A stretch of DNA of 64,000 nucleotides, from contig JAFTOX010000014.1 in the NCBI GenBank assembly GCA_017463585.1, positions 46,799 through 110,798 of the forward strand, written 5' to 3'. The position numbers and the translations under genes are program-made. Below, piece by piece: positions 41,344-50,078 of the stretch (its first letter is position 1; the number at the start of each line of letters is the position of its first letter). A model generated the notes under the pieces. It saw only the letters and a list, made by a program, of their open reading frames with translations. It had not been told where the DNA came from and searched no databases. The DNA comes from Rikenellaceae bacterium (GTDB taxonomy: Bacteria; Bacteroidota; Bacteroidia; Bacteroidales; Rikenellaceae).

Positions 41344-43662
41344 ATGAAAAAACTATTAATCCTTTTGGCAGCAGTCACAGCGGTGGCTTGCGCGCCCAAG
41401 AACGAGCCCGTGGCGTTGGTTCCCTATCCCAATCAGGTTGAGTATGGTGCAGGTCGCTACTCGGTGCTCAATGCACAATTTACTTGCGACGAGGCGATGG
41501 ACGATCGCGCATTTGCTGCGGTGGCTCTGTTTGCCGATCAGTTGGCTACCGTGAGCGGTGGAGAGAACGAGGCTACGAAGAGTGCGGTAATGCCGTCGGA
41601 GGGCTTCCGCTTTGTGGTCGATCCGACCATTGAGAAGGAGGGCTACCGCCTTTCGGTAACGCGCAAGGGCGTTGAGGTTCGCGCGAGCGAGTTTCCTGGT
41701 TTTTACTATGCAATCCAGACAATCAAGCAGTTGCTGCCCGCCGAGGTCTATGGTGAGGCGCTGGCTGCCGATAAGGATTGGACGATGCCTTGCCTTGCGA
41801 TCGAGGACGCTCCCCGCTTCGGCTATCGTGGTATGCATATGGACGTTTCGCGCCACTTCTTCTCGATTGAGGAGGTCAAGCGCTACATTGACATTATGGC
41901 GGTGCATAAGCTCAACCGCCTGCATTGGCACCTCACCGACGATCAGGGTTGGCGTGTCGAGATCAAGCGCTTCCCCAAGCTGACCGAGGTTGGCTCGATG
42001 CGTAAGCATACGGTAGTTCGCAAGGATTGGGGTACTTATGACGGTATTCCGCACGGTGGCTACTACACTCAGGATCAGATTCGTGAGGTTGTTGAGTATG
42101 CAGCCGCAAATGCCATTGAGATCATTCCCGAGATCGACCTGCCGGGTCATATGATGGCGGCTCTGGCAGCCTATCCCGAGTTGGGTTGCACGGGTGGTCC
42201 GTATGAGGTTTGGCCTCGTTGGGGTATCTCGGACGAGGTGCTCTGCGCTGGTAACGATAAGATTTTCGACCTGTTGGAGGGCGTTTTCGAGGAACTTGTC
42301 GAACTGTTCCCCTCGGAGTTGATCCACATCGGTGGCGACGAGTGCCCGAAGACACGTTGGAGCACGTGCCCCACTTGCCAGGCGAAGATCAAGGAGTTGG
42401 GCTTGAAGGACGACGACAAGCACTCGGCTGAGCACTATTTGCAGAGCTACGTAATGACCCGCATCGAGGAGTTCCTCGCTGAGAAGGGTCGCCGCGTAGT
42501 GGGCTGGGACGAGATTCTCGAAGGTCAGATTGGTCCCAATGCTACGGTGATGTCGTGGCGTGGCAATGAGGGTGGTATCGAGGCTGCCAAGTTGGGTCAC
42601 GATGTGATTATGGTTCCCTCGTCGTACTTCTATTTCGACTACTATCAGTCGGCTGATAAGGAGGCTGAGCCGTTCGGTATTGGAGGTTTCCTGCCCGTTG
42701 ATCGTGTCTACTCGTATGAGTTGCCCGAGGAGCTGACCGAGGAGGAGGCCAAGCACATTCTGGGTGTTCAGGCTAACCTCTGGACTGAGTATATTGCCGA
42801 CGCTGATCACCTCTATTATATGTTGTTGCCCCGCTTGGCTGCATTGAGCGAGGTGCAGTGGTGCAATAAGGAGGTTCGTGAGTGGGATCGTTTCATCTCG
42901 AATTTCCGTATGCACGAGATCTACGACGTGATGGGCTACAACTACGCAAAGCATATTTTCGGTATCACGGCCGAAACCGAAACTAACGTTGAGTCGCGTA
43001 CGATCACCGCAACACTGAGCACAATCGGTGGTGTACCTATCTACTATACGCTCGATGGTAGTGAGCCTACGACCGAGTCGGCAGTCTACACCGAGCCGTT
43101 GGAGATCGACGAGCAGTGCACGCTGACTGCGGCTGTCTTCCGTGAGGGTATCGATGTTGCAAACTGCGTTGTGCCTATTCTCTTCAATAAGGCTACGGCA
43201 CGCCCCGCAACGCTCAATAGCAACCCCCACGCAAAGTATCTGTTCGAGGGTGCAAAGACGTTGGTTGATGGTCGTGTTGGAGGCCCCGATTTCGGTGGTG
43301 GTCCGTGGATCGGCTATCTGTTCGAGGATATGGACATTACGATCGATATGGAGGGCTCGGAGAGCTATTCGAAGGTGACGCTGACGGCGTTGGCTCAGAA
43401 GGCACCGTGGGTATTCCTGCCGATGTCGATGACCGTGCTGACTTCGGACGATAACGAGAACTTCACCGAGGTTGGTCACTTGGATATCGAGCCGCAGGCT
43501 AAGGGCGAGCCCGATGGTATCTTCAAGTTTGCAATCGATATCGAGCCGACCACAGCACGCTATCTGCGTGTTAAGGCTGCGACGCTCGACCCCGTGTCGA
43601 AGTGGCACAATGGCGGTGGCGGCAAGGGCTTCTTGTTTGCCGGCGAGATCGAGGTTGAGTAA
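41344..43662 (+). CDS. Beta-N-acetylhexosaminidase (GH20) lipoprotein
   Basis: 772 residues. The lipoprotein signal ends at Cys16 (TAVACAP). Order: GH20b N-terminal domain (about 22-155); GH20 TIM barrel (about 156-510) with HIGGDECPKTRW carrying catalytic Asp332-Glu333; a chitobiase-type C-terminal domain (about 545-615, YYTLDGSEPTTES); and an F5/8 type C-like carbohydrate-binding domain (about 640-772). It removes terminal GlcNAc or GalNAc from glycans at the cell surface. Co-directional with and 12 bases after alkaline phosphatase. Confidence 0.95.
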   Translation: MKKLLILLAAVTAVACAPKNEPVALVPYPNQVEYGAGRYSVLNAQFTCDEAMDDRAFAAVALFADQLATVSGGENEATKSAVMPSEGFRFVVDPTIEKEGYRLSVTRKGVEVRASEFPGFYYAIQTIKQLLPAEVYGEALAADKDWTMPCLAIEDAPRFGYRGMHMDVSRHFFSIEEVKRYIDIMAVHKLNRLHWHLTDDQGWRVEIKRFPKLTEVGSMRKHTVVRKDWGTYDGIPHGGYYTQDQIREVVEYAAANAIEIIPEIDLPGHMMAALAAYPELGCTGGPYEVWPRWGISDEVLCAGNDKIFDLLEGVFEELVELFPSELIHIGGDECPKTRWSTCPTCQAKIKELGLKDDDKHSAEHYLQSYVMTRIEEFLAEKGRRVVGWDEILEGQIGPNATVMSWRGNEGGIEAAKLGHDVIMVPSSYFYFDYYQSADKEAEPFGIGGFLPVDRVYSYELPEELTEEEAKHILGVQANLWTEYIADADHLYYMLLPRLAALSEVQWCNKEVREWDRFISNFRMHEIYDVMGYNYAKHIFGITAETETNVESRTITATLSTIGGVPIYYTLDGSEPTTESAVYTEPLEIDEQCTLTAAVFREGIDVANCVVPILFNKATARPATLNSNPHAKYLFEGAKTLVDGRVGGPDFGGGPWIGYLFEDMDITIDMEGSESYSKVTLTALAQKAPWVFLPMSMTVLTSDDNENFTEVGHLDIEPQAKGEPDGIFKFAIDIEPTTARYLRVKAATLDPVSKWHNGGGGKGFLFAGEIEVE

Positions 43663-43691
43663 TTAGAATTCAAAATTCAAGATTCAAAATT

Positions 43692-43719
43692 ATAGCCACG
43701 CCCGAAAAGGCGTGGCTAT
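43692..43719. terminator. Bidirectional terminator
   Basis: ATAGCCACGCC pairs with GGCGTGGCTAT around CGAAAA. It lies between the convergent hexosaminidase and efflux operons. Confidence 0.85.
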
Positions 43720-43745
43720 TTGTTTTCAATCGGTTCGAGAGTTCG

Positions 43746-44930
43746 TTACAACATCACCGAATTGATCTGGGCGTGAACATGCTGCAACTGACGCTCAAAG
43801 TCGATACGTGCCGAGAGCACATCGTAATAGTTGCTGAGCGACGAGAAGTAGTCCACAATCGAGATTTGACCCGCCTCGATCGCACGCGCGAGATACGAAC
43901 GATAGTCGCTCATCTCGGCCTCGATCGAGCGATACTCGGCAATCGAACGCTCCAAAACCTCGACACGCTCATACATTGCCGCGAGCGAGGTGCGTACGTC
44001 ATTCACAGCGCTCAGGTGCTCAGCCTCGGCGTATGCTGCCTGAGCCTTTGCAGCGCGGGTATTGCGGTAGCCCGAGAAGATGGGCACGCTCATACCGACC
44101 ACAACGCCATTGAAATGTTGACCCGTCGAGTGGGCGAGTTTATAACCTACGGTAAACTGCGGCAATGTCTTTGCGCGCTCGACCTTAACGCTCTGCTCGG
44201 CAATCTCGACCTGCGAGGCTGCAACCAGCAACGAAGGGTCGCGGTCAGCGTAGAGAGCCTCCATCTCTGCCAGCGGCAGCAACTCGGCTAACGGAGCATA
44301 CTCCGTGTCGGCAAACGCAACCTCCACGCCACCGTTGAGTGTGCGCAGACGATTTTCGGCAGCCTCGATCTCGATCTCGATCATACTCACTGCGTTGCGA
44401 GCTGCGGTCAGCTCCATCTCGGCACGATTCTTCTCGATGATCGTACCTTTGCCTGCCTCTAAACGCGAGGCATAGACCTCGGCAATACGCTCGGCATTCT
44501 GTGCGCGCTCGTCAGCAACCGCCTTTTGGCGACGCAGAGCGATCAGGTCAATGCAAAGCTGCTTGGCTTCGAGCAGTGTCTGCTGACGAACGAGTGCGTG
44601 GTCAGCCGTGAAGTGCGAGCGCTGCATCTTTGCCATCTGTGCGCGACGAGCGTAGGCAGTCGGAAAGTCAAACGATTGAGTAGCGACCAACTCGCCGTTT
44701 TTGCCTGCCTCGGCAGGTGTGCCCCAAGCGTGAACATACTGCACAGTGGGATTCGAAAGCTGGTTTGCGGTACGAGCGTCGAGCGAACGAGCCTCGGTGA
44801 GCGAACTGTGTGCACGCAGCGAGAGGTTGTTCTGCTCGATCTGCTGCAAGACCCCTTCAATGCCTTGCGCACGCGAGCCGAGAGCGACCACAAGTGCCGC
44901 TACGACCAAAGTATATCTAATGTTACGCAT
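43746..44930 (-). CDS. TolC-family outer-membrane efflux protein
   Basis: 394 residues from the ATG at 44930, with signal peptide MRNIRYTLVVAALVVALGSRAQ. It shows the two long coiled-coil regions and strand pairs of TolC proteins (AEIMELTAARNAVSMIEIE-like helices, YKLAHSTGQHFNGVVVGMSVPIFSG). It is third in the adaptor-pump-channel operon and overlaps the pump gene by 8 bases. With these partners it should be the outer-membrane channel of a heavy-metal efflux system (CusC/CzcC role). Confidence 0.88.
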   Translation of the reverse strand: MRNIRYTLVVAALVVALGSRAQGIEGVLQQIEQNNLSLRAHSSLTEARSLDARTANQLSNPTVQYVHAWGTPAEAGKNGELVATQSFDFPTAYARRAQMAKMQRSHFTADHALVRQQTLLEAKQLCIDLIALRRQKAVADERAQNAERIAEVYASRLEAGKGTIIEKNRAEMELTAARNAVSMIEIEIEAAENRLRTLNGGVEVAFADTEYAPLAELLPLAEMEALYADRDPSLLVAASQVEIAEQSVKVERAKTLPQFTVGYKLAHSTGQHFNGVVVGMSVPIFSGYRNTRAAKAQAAYAEAEHLSAVNDVRTSLAAMYERVEVLERSIAEYRSIEAEMSDYRSYLARAIEAGQISIVDYFSSLSNYYDVLSARIDFERQLQHVHAQINSVML

Positions 44931-47900
44931 TGTTCTTACGGGTTTTATATTTGGTGTAAATGATATAGACAATCGGCACGATAAAGCCGTTCAGGAAGGT
45001 CGATGAGATCAGACCGCCGAGGATCACCTTTGCCATCGGGCTTTGGATCTCATTACCCGACGCATCGCCATTGAGTGCCAACGGAATCAGCGCCAGAGCC
45101 GACGTGAGCGAGGTCATCAGAATCGGGTTCAGACGGTCGATCGAGCCCTGCACCACAGCGTCGTGGAGCGACAGACCCTCGCCCTGCAACTGGCGATAGT
45201 GCGACACGAGCAGAATACCGTTACGCACGGCAATACCTAACAGCGAGATGAAGCCGATGATGGCGGGGATACTGACGATACCCGACGTGAACCAGATGCT
45301 TGCCACGCCACCGATCAGTGCCAGCGGCAGGTTGATCATAATCAATCCCGACAGACCGAAGTCGCGGAACTCCTGATAGAGCAGCAGGAAGACCACGAGC
45401 AGTGCCACGAGCGAAGCGAAGGTCAGCGTGCGGGTTGCAGCCTGCTGGCTCTCGAACTGACCGCCATACTCGATATAGTAACCCTCGGGCAGGGTAATCT
45501 TCTCGTCGATAACGGTCTGAATATCCTTCACAGCGCCACCCAAGTCGCCACCAACGACATTGGCCGAAACCACAATCTTACGCTTCACATTCTCGCGGTT
45601 GATCGCGTTCGGTCCCGACGTCGAGCGAATCTCAGCCACCTGCGACATCGGCACCTTCGAGCCATCGGCGCAATCGACCAAGATGTTGCCGATCGACTCG
45701 ATCGTGTTGCGGTAGCGGTCATCGACCTTCACCGTCAGATCGAATGTCGCGTTGCCTTCATAGATCTGCGACACAGCCTCGCCCTGCAAAGCAACGGCTA
45801 CAAACTCCTTGAACTCGGCCATCGTGATACCGTGGCGAGCCAACATATCGCGTCGTGGCACGATCTGCAACTCCGAGCGCTCAACCTGCTGCTCGACGGT
45901 GATGTCGGCCAGCGACTCGATCGAACCGATTGCACCCTTGATCTGCTTACCGATCGAGTACATCTTGTTCAGATCCTCACCGAAGAGTTTGATGGCGATG
46001 TTGGCCTTCGTACCCGACAGCATTGCGTCGATACGGTGCGAAATGGGCTGTCCGATCTCGATATCAAGACCCTTCAAAACACCCAATTGCGCACGTACAT
46101 CTGCCAAGAATTCGTCGCGCGAACGGTCGGTCAAGATGTAAGGTGCCTCCAACTCCGAGGCGTGAACACCCAACGCGTGCTCGTCCAGCTCGGCGCGACC
46201 CGTCTTGCGGGCTACGGTCTGCACCTCGGGAATCTCCAAGAGAATCTGCTCGACGGTGCGACCCATTTTGTCCGACTCTTCGAGCGAGGTGCCGGGCATT
46301 GTGCCGATATTGATTGTCATCGAGCCTTCGTTGAACGAGGGCAAGAAGCTGCTTCCGAGCGTAAAGAATACAACCAGCGCACCCACCATCAGGGCGATCG
46401 TTCCACCCAGAATCGGACGCTTGTGGCAGAGTGCCCACTCCAAAGCTGCGTGATACCAACGCTTCAAAGTACGTGCAACGAGGGGCTCGCGCTCGGTGTG
46501 GCGCAGTGCGCGCTCCGAGGTGAGCATATAGCTACACAAAACGGGGGTCAAGGTCATCGCTACGATCATCGAGGCGAACAACGACACGATGAACGAGATA
46601 CCGAGCGGACGCAACATACGTCCCTCCATACCGTCGAGGAAGAAAAGCGGCACGAATGCTACGATTGTAATGATCGTTGCATTGACGATCGACGAGCGGA
46701 TCTCGGTCGAAGCTGTATAGATCACCTCGAACCAGCCGCGACGTTGCTCGGCAGGCAGTTGGTGATTCTCGCGCAGACGCCGGAATACGTTTTCGACGTC
46801 GATAATCGCGTCATCGACCAGCGATCCAATGGCGATTGCCATACCGCCCAAACTCATCGTGTTGATCGACAGATTCATCAATTTCAGTACGAGAATCGAC
46901 ACGAGCAGCGACAGCGGAATTGCAACGAGCGAGATGGTCGTAACGCGCGCGTTCATCATAAAGAAGAACAGCACGATCACCACGAACAGAGCTCCCTCGA
47001 TCAGTGCGCGCTGAATGTTGTCGATCGACGAAGTGATAAAGCGCGACTGACGGAAGATGTCGGTCGAGATGTTGATATCCTTCGGCAACGATTTTTGCAG
47101 ATCCGAGAGCTGGTGTTCCAGAGCCTCGGTCAGCTCGATCGTGCTGGTCTGGTTCTGCTTTGTTACGGTGAGCAGAACGGCGGGCTGTGTGCGCTCCGAC
47201 GCAACACCCAAGCGAGGGCTCTTTGCTCCGATACGCACCTCGCCAACATCTGCCAACGTGATGGGCTGACCGTCGTCGGTCAGTTTGACCACACCGCGAG
47301 CGATCTGGTCGGCATCTTTGGTTGCTAGCATACCACGCACGATAAACTCATTGCCATATTGATAGAGAACGCCACCCGACGAGTTGAGCGTCATATCTTT
47401 CGTCGCGGCCAGCACCTCGTGAACCGAAACGCCCAGCAGGCGCAGCTTTTCGGGCGATAAGAGCACCTGATACTCCTTGATGTCGCCACCGATTACGGCC
47501 ACCTGAGCTACGCCACCCGTTGAGAGCAGTCGCGGACGAATGGTCCACTCGGCAATCGTGCGCAACTCTTCGAGCGAAGTTTTGTCCGATGTAAGACCGA
47601 TGATCATCATCTCGCCCAAGATCGACGATTGAGGGCCGAGCGTAGGCTGACCAACATTTGCGGGCAGTGCGTCCGAAATGGTCGAGAGCTTCTCGGTTAC
47701 AATCTGGCGGGCACGATAGATGTCCGTATCCCAATCAAATTCGACCCAAACGACCGAGAAACCTGTCGACGAAGCCGAACGTACGCGACGCACGTCGGTT
47801 GCACCATTCACAGCCGTTTCGATCACGAACGTAACGGTACGCTCGACCTCCTCGGCAGCCATACCGTGCGCCTCGGTCATCACTACGACCGTCGGAGCTG

Positions 47901-48027
47901 TCAGGTCGGGGAAGACATCGACCTCCATACGGTTGGCCGTATAGACGCCAATGGCCGAGAGGAGCAGTGCTGCGATAACCACCAACATTCGATTTCGCAG
48001 CGAGTAATCTATGATTCGATTAAGCAT
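44923..48027 (-). CDS. CusA/CzcA-type heavy-metal RND efflux pump
   Basis: 1034 residues from the ATG at 48027. Twelve membrane helices with two large periplasmic loops. Start MLNRIIDYSLRNRMLVVIA and the block DVFPDLTAPTVVVMTEAHGM are typical of the HME-RND group. The helix-4 proton-relay segment reads GSLVDDAIIDVENVF. A proton-driven exporter of divalent or monovalent metals such as Zn, Co, Cd, Cu or Ag; which metal is not decided. It overlaps the TolC-type gene and follows the adaptor gene by 16 bases. Confidence 0.95.
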   Translation of the reverse strand: MLNRIIDYSLRNRMLVVIAALLLSAIGVYTANRMEVDVFPDLTAPTVVVMTEAHGMAAEEVERTVTFVIETAVNGATDVRRVRSASSTGFSVVWVEFDWDTDIYRARQIVTEKLSTISDALPANVGQPTLGPQSSILGEMMIIGLTSDKTSLEELRTIAEWTIRPRLLSTGGVAQVAVIGGDIKEYQVLLSPEKLRLLGVSVHEVLAATKDMTLNSSGGVLYQYGNEFIVRGMLATKDADQIARGVVKLTDDGQPITLADVGEVRIGAKSPRLGVASERTQPAVLLTVTKQNQTSTIELTEALEHQLSDLQKSLPKDINISTDIFRQSRFITSSIDNIQRALIEGALFVVIVLFFFMMNARVTTISLVAIPLSLLVSILVLKLMNLSINTMSLGGMAIAIGSLVDDAIIDVENVFRRLRENHQLPAEQRRGWFEVIYTASTEIRSSIVNATIITIVAFVPLFFLDGMEGRMLRPLGISFIVSLFASMIVAMTLTPVLCSYMLTSERALRHTEREPLVARTLKRWYHAALEWALCHKRPILGGTIALMVGALVVFFTLGSSFLPSFNEGSMTINIGTMPGTSLEESDKMGRTVEQILLEIPEVQTVARKTGRAELDEHALGVHASELEAPYILTDRSRDEFLADVRAQLGVLKGLDIEIGQPISHRIDAMLSGTKANIAIKLFGEDLNKMYSIGKQIKGAIGSIESLADITVEQQVERSELQIVPRRDMLARHGITMAEFKEFVAVALQGEAVSQIYEGNATFDLTVKVDDRYRNTIESIGNILVDCADGSKVPMSQVAEIRSTSGPNAINRENVKRKIVVSANVVGGDLGGAVKDIQTVIDEKITLPEGYYIEYGGQFESQQAATRTLTFASLVALLVVFLLLYQEFRDFGLSGLIMINLPLALIGGVASIWFTSGIVSIPAIIGFISLLGIAVRNGILLVSHYRQLQGEGLSLHDAVVQGSIDRLNPILMTSLTSALALIPLALNGDASGNEIQSPMAKVILGGLISSTFLNGFIVPIVYIIYTKYKTRKNNA

Positions 48028-48043
48028 AGTCGTATCGGTTTTT

Positions 48044-49405
48044 TTAGTGTTGGTGCGAGTGGGGAATTGCGCCCGAGGCTGCTGCCATCTTGACATTCAC
48101 GGCACCGCGAGTAACTACGCGCTCGCCAGCCTCGATACCCGAAAGTAACTGCACGCGCTCGCCGTCCGAAGCGCCCAACTTCACCTCACGACGCTCGTAG
48201 CACTCAGCGTCCAGCTGAACATAGACGTAATACAAGCCCTGCGCCTCGGTTACGGCCGTTACAGGAACTACCAGCGCCTCAGCGATCGGAGCACCCACCA
48301 AGTAAGCCTCGACAATAGCGCCCTGAGGCAGATCGTTGCGGTTGTCGAACTCGAAGGTTACGGGGATCAGCGTCGATCCGCTGTCGGCAATGCGACCCAC
48401 CGACAACAGACGACCTCCGCAATCTGCCAGACGATAACTCTCGCCCGTTGCGGGATCGACAATATTTGCGGTTTTGATCGAGCGCAATTCGCGGTAGTAA
48501 CGCTGTGGCAGATCGGCACGCAACTGCAAGCGACGATTCTGCGAAACGGTAGCCAGCGGCTGACCCATCTCGACGAAATCACCCTCGCTAACAGCCAACG
48601 AGGTGATGTAGCCACCGATCGGAGCGCCTACGCTGCTGCCCTTTTCGGACGAACGCGCAGCAATGGCGTCGTACTCGGCCTTGGCTTTGAGGTAAGCACT
48701 CTCGGCAGCCTCGAAGTCGCTACGCGAAACGATCTGATCATCGACCAATTGCTTCAAACGGTTGTATTCGCCCTCGGCACGACGATACTCGGCTGCGATC
48801 TTATCGACCTGCGAGCCCGACGCCAAGTTGTTCGACGAGATGGCAAACAGCGACTGACCGCGCGACACCTGCGCACCGGTCGATAGACGCTTGCCACCGA
48901 ACGAAACCACACCTGCGATGGGAGCTACCACCGTAGCCTCGTCGCCCTGAGCCGCCAAAATGCGAGCCGTGCAGGGAATCACGTGGTTGAATGTCGAGGG
49001 CTGAATCTCCTCTACCTTGAAATCGGTGCGAGCAGCCTGCTCAGCGGGGAAAGTAATCTCGTTTTCGTTATGCTTGTGTCCCTCCTCGGCGTGGTTGTGC
49101 GTCGAGTGGTCGTGTCCTTCGTGAGCGTGCGCCGAATGATCGTGCGCTGCGTGATCGTGTTCCTCCTCAGCGTGATCGTGTCCCTCGTGCGAGTGTGTCG
49201 ATTGGTCGTGCTCGGCGTGCTCTTCGTGTGCCGAGTGGTCGTGACCTTCGTGGTTGTGAGTTGAGTGATCGTGCGCCTCGTGTGTATGAGCAGCGTGGTC
49301 GTGACCCTCGTGAGCGTGCTCATCGTGCGAAGCGTTACGGTTGCCGCAACTGCTGAGTGAGATTGTCACGGCAAGTGCCAAAATGGCGGTAAATATCTGT
49401 TTCAT
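48044..49405 (-). CDS. His-rich RND periplasmic adaptor lipoprotein
   Basis: 453 residues, lipobox Cys20 (SLSSCGN). Residues 27-112 contain 32 histidines in tandem units such as HEGHDHSTHNHEGHDHSAHE, an unusually long metal-binding extension. From about 117 the standard membrane-fusion fold follows: barrel-sandwich (VVAPIAGVVSFGGKRLSTGA), alpha hairpin (about 205-255) and beta barrel. It links the CusA-type pump to the TolC channel, and the His tract may collect or buffer metal before export. First gene of the efflux operon apart from the DUF6769-like gene upstream. Confidence 0.93.
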   Translation of the reverse strand: MKQIFTAILALAVTISLSSCGNRNASHDEHAHEGHDHAAHTHEAHDHSTHNHEGHDHSAHEEHAEHDQSTHSHEGHDHAEEEHDHAAHDHSAHAHEGHDHSTHNHAEEGHKHNENEITFPAEQAARTDFKVEEIQPSTFNHVIPCTARILAAQGDEATVVAPIAGVVSFGGKRLSTGAQVSRGQSLFAISSNNLASGSQVDKIAAEYRRAEGEYNRLKQLVDDQIVSRSDFEAAESAYLKAKAEYDAIAARSSEKGSSVGAPIGGYITSLAVSEGDFVEMGQPLATVSQNRRLQLRADLPQRYYRELRSIKTANIVDPATGESYRLADCGGRLLSVGRIADSGSTLIPVTFEFDNRNDLPQGAIVEAYLVGAPIAEALVVPVTAVTEAQGLYYVYVQLDAECYERREVKLGASDGERVQLLSGIEAGERVVTRGAVNVKMAAASGAIPHSHQH

Positions 49406-49518
49406 AGATGTTAGTATATGTGTAATTTTGCCGTACGAAAATTCCTTCGTACGGACCTGATTGGGTTAATTCTTAATGTTGGGGATAGCGAGCCAACTGC
49501 GCAATCGGCTTGGCAGGA

Positions 49519-49968
49519 TTATGCACGCTCGGTGGCGGCGCGTGTCGGCAGGGCACGCGCTATGTAACGCACAATTCGTTGGGCAGGGTCGGGCGATAGG
49601 TTGTGTCGATCGACCACATCTTCGGCCTCACAACGTGCCTCTGCGAGCAACTCCAACGGCTCGACAATGATAATCTGCAACTGCACGGGCGGCAGCAGCG
49701 ATTGTTTCGAAAGATTTAAGATCACCTCCGCTACATCGATCTTCAAGTGGCACGACGACGGCTCGCCCGTAGCGTCGTGCTCGGCGGTGCAATGGTCGTG
49801 ATCGCACACGTGGTCGTGCGAGTCGGAGTGGGTGAAGCAGTGCATAGGATTGAAGCAGACTGCCTCGCTACCGTCGTGGTGATGATGGGGCAGGGCTGCA
49901 ATCATCACGGCCACCGCACAGAGGGCGAAGACCGCACGAAAAATCCAATTATGCACTTTTGTTACCAT
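49519..49968 (-). CDS. Small His/Cys-rich membrane-anchored protein (DUF6769-like)
   Basis: 149 residues from the ATG at 49968; a longer frame is excluded by a promoter element at 49978-49985. One N-terminal hydrophobic segment (about 8-26) leads into LPHHHHDGSEAVCFNPMHC and SHDHVCDHDHC (residues 27-60). This dense His/Cys cluster is a likely metal site. The C-terminal part (about 75-149) has no recognised fold. It lies directly upstream of the efflux adaptor gene on the same strand and probably delivers or senses metal. The family name is from memory of similar Bacteroidetes loci. Confidence 0.68.
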   Translation of the reverse strand: MVTKVHNWIFRAVFALCAVAVMIAALPHHHHDGSEAVCFNPMHCFTHSDSHDHVCDHDHCTAEHDATGEPSSCHLKIDVAEVILNLSKQSLLPPVQLQIIIVEPLELLAEARCEAEDVVDRHNLSPDPAQRIVRYIARALPTRAATERA

Positions 49969-49977
49969 ATACGAGCG

Positions 49978-49985
49978 CAAATATA
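49978..49985 (-). promoter_or_regulatory. -7 element TATATTTG for the metal efflux operon
   Basis: TATATTTG on the minus strand, 9 bases before the ATG at 49968, giving a very short leader of about 5 bases. Confidence 0.5.
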
Positions 49986-50050
49986 CGAATTTTTCGGACA
50001 ATTATCTATAAATCATCGGGGCTTTATGGACATCGGCGGATAAAAATCCC

Positions 50051-50058
50051 TACATTTG
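50051..50058 (+). promoter_or_regulatory. -7 element TACATTTG
   Basis: TACATTTG lies 20 bases before the barrel protein gene. It is divergent from the efflux operon promoter about 70 bases away. Confidence 0.6.
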
Positions 50059-50078
50059 TGTACTAAAAGGGCGTTTGA

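Noticed and set aside
41356..43608. A 750-codon open frame antisense to the hexosaminidase gene, and similarly long ones opposite the NagB fusion (24613-26901) and the metal pump (45832-47328)
   Set aside because: Their translations lack any domain or signal and mirror the codon pattern of the real gene on the other strand. They arise because stop codons are rare in that frame of GC-biased genes.
49045..49330. Tandem DNA repeat in noncoding sequence
   Set aside because: The repeat is the coding sequence of the His-rich extension of the efflux adaptor and is in frame throughout.
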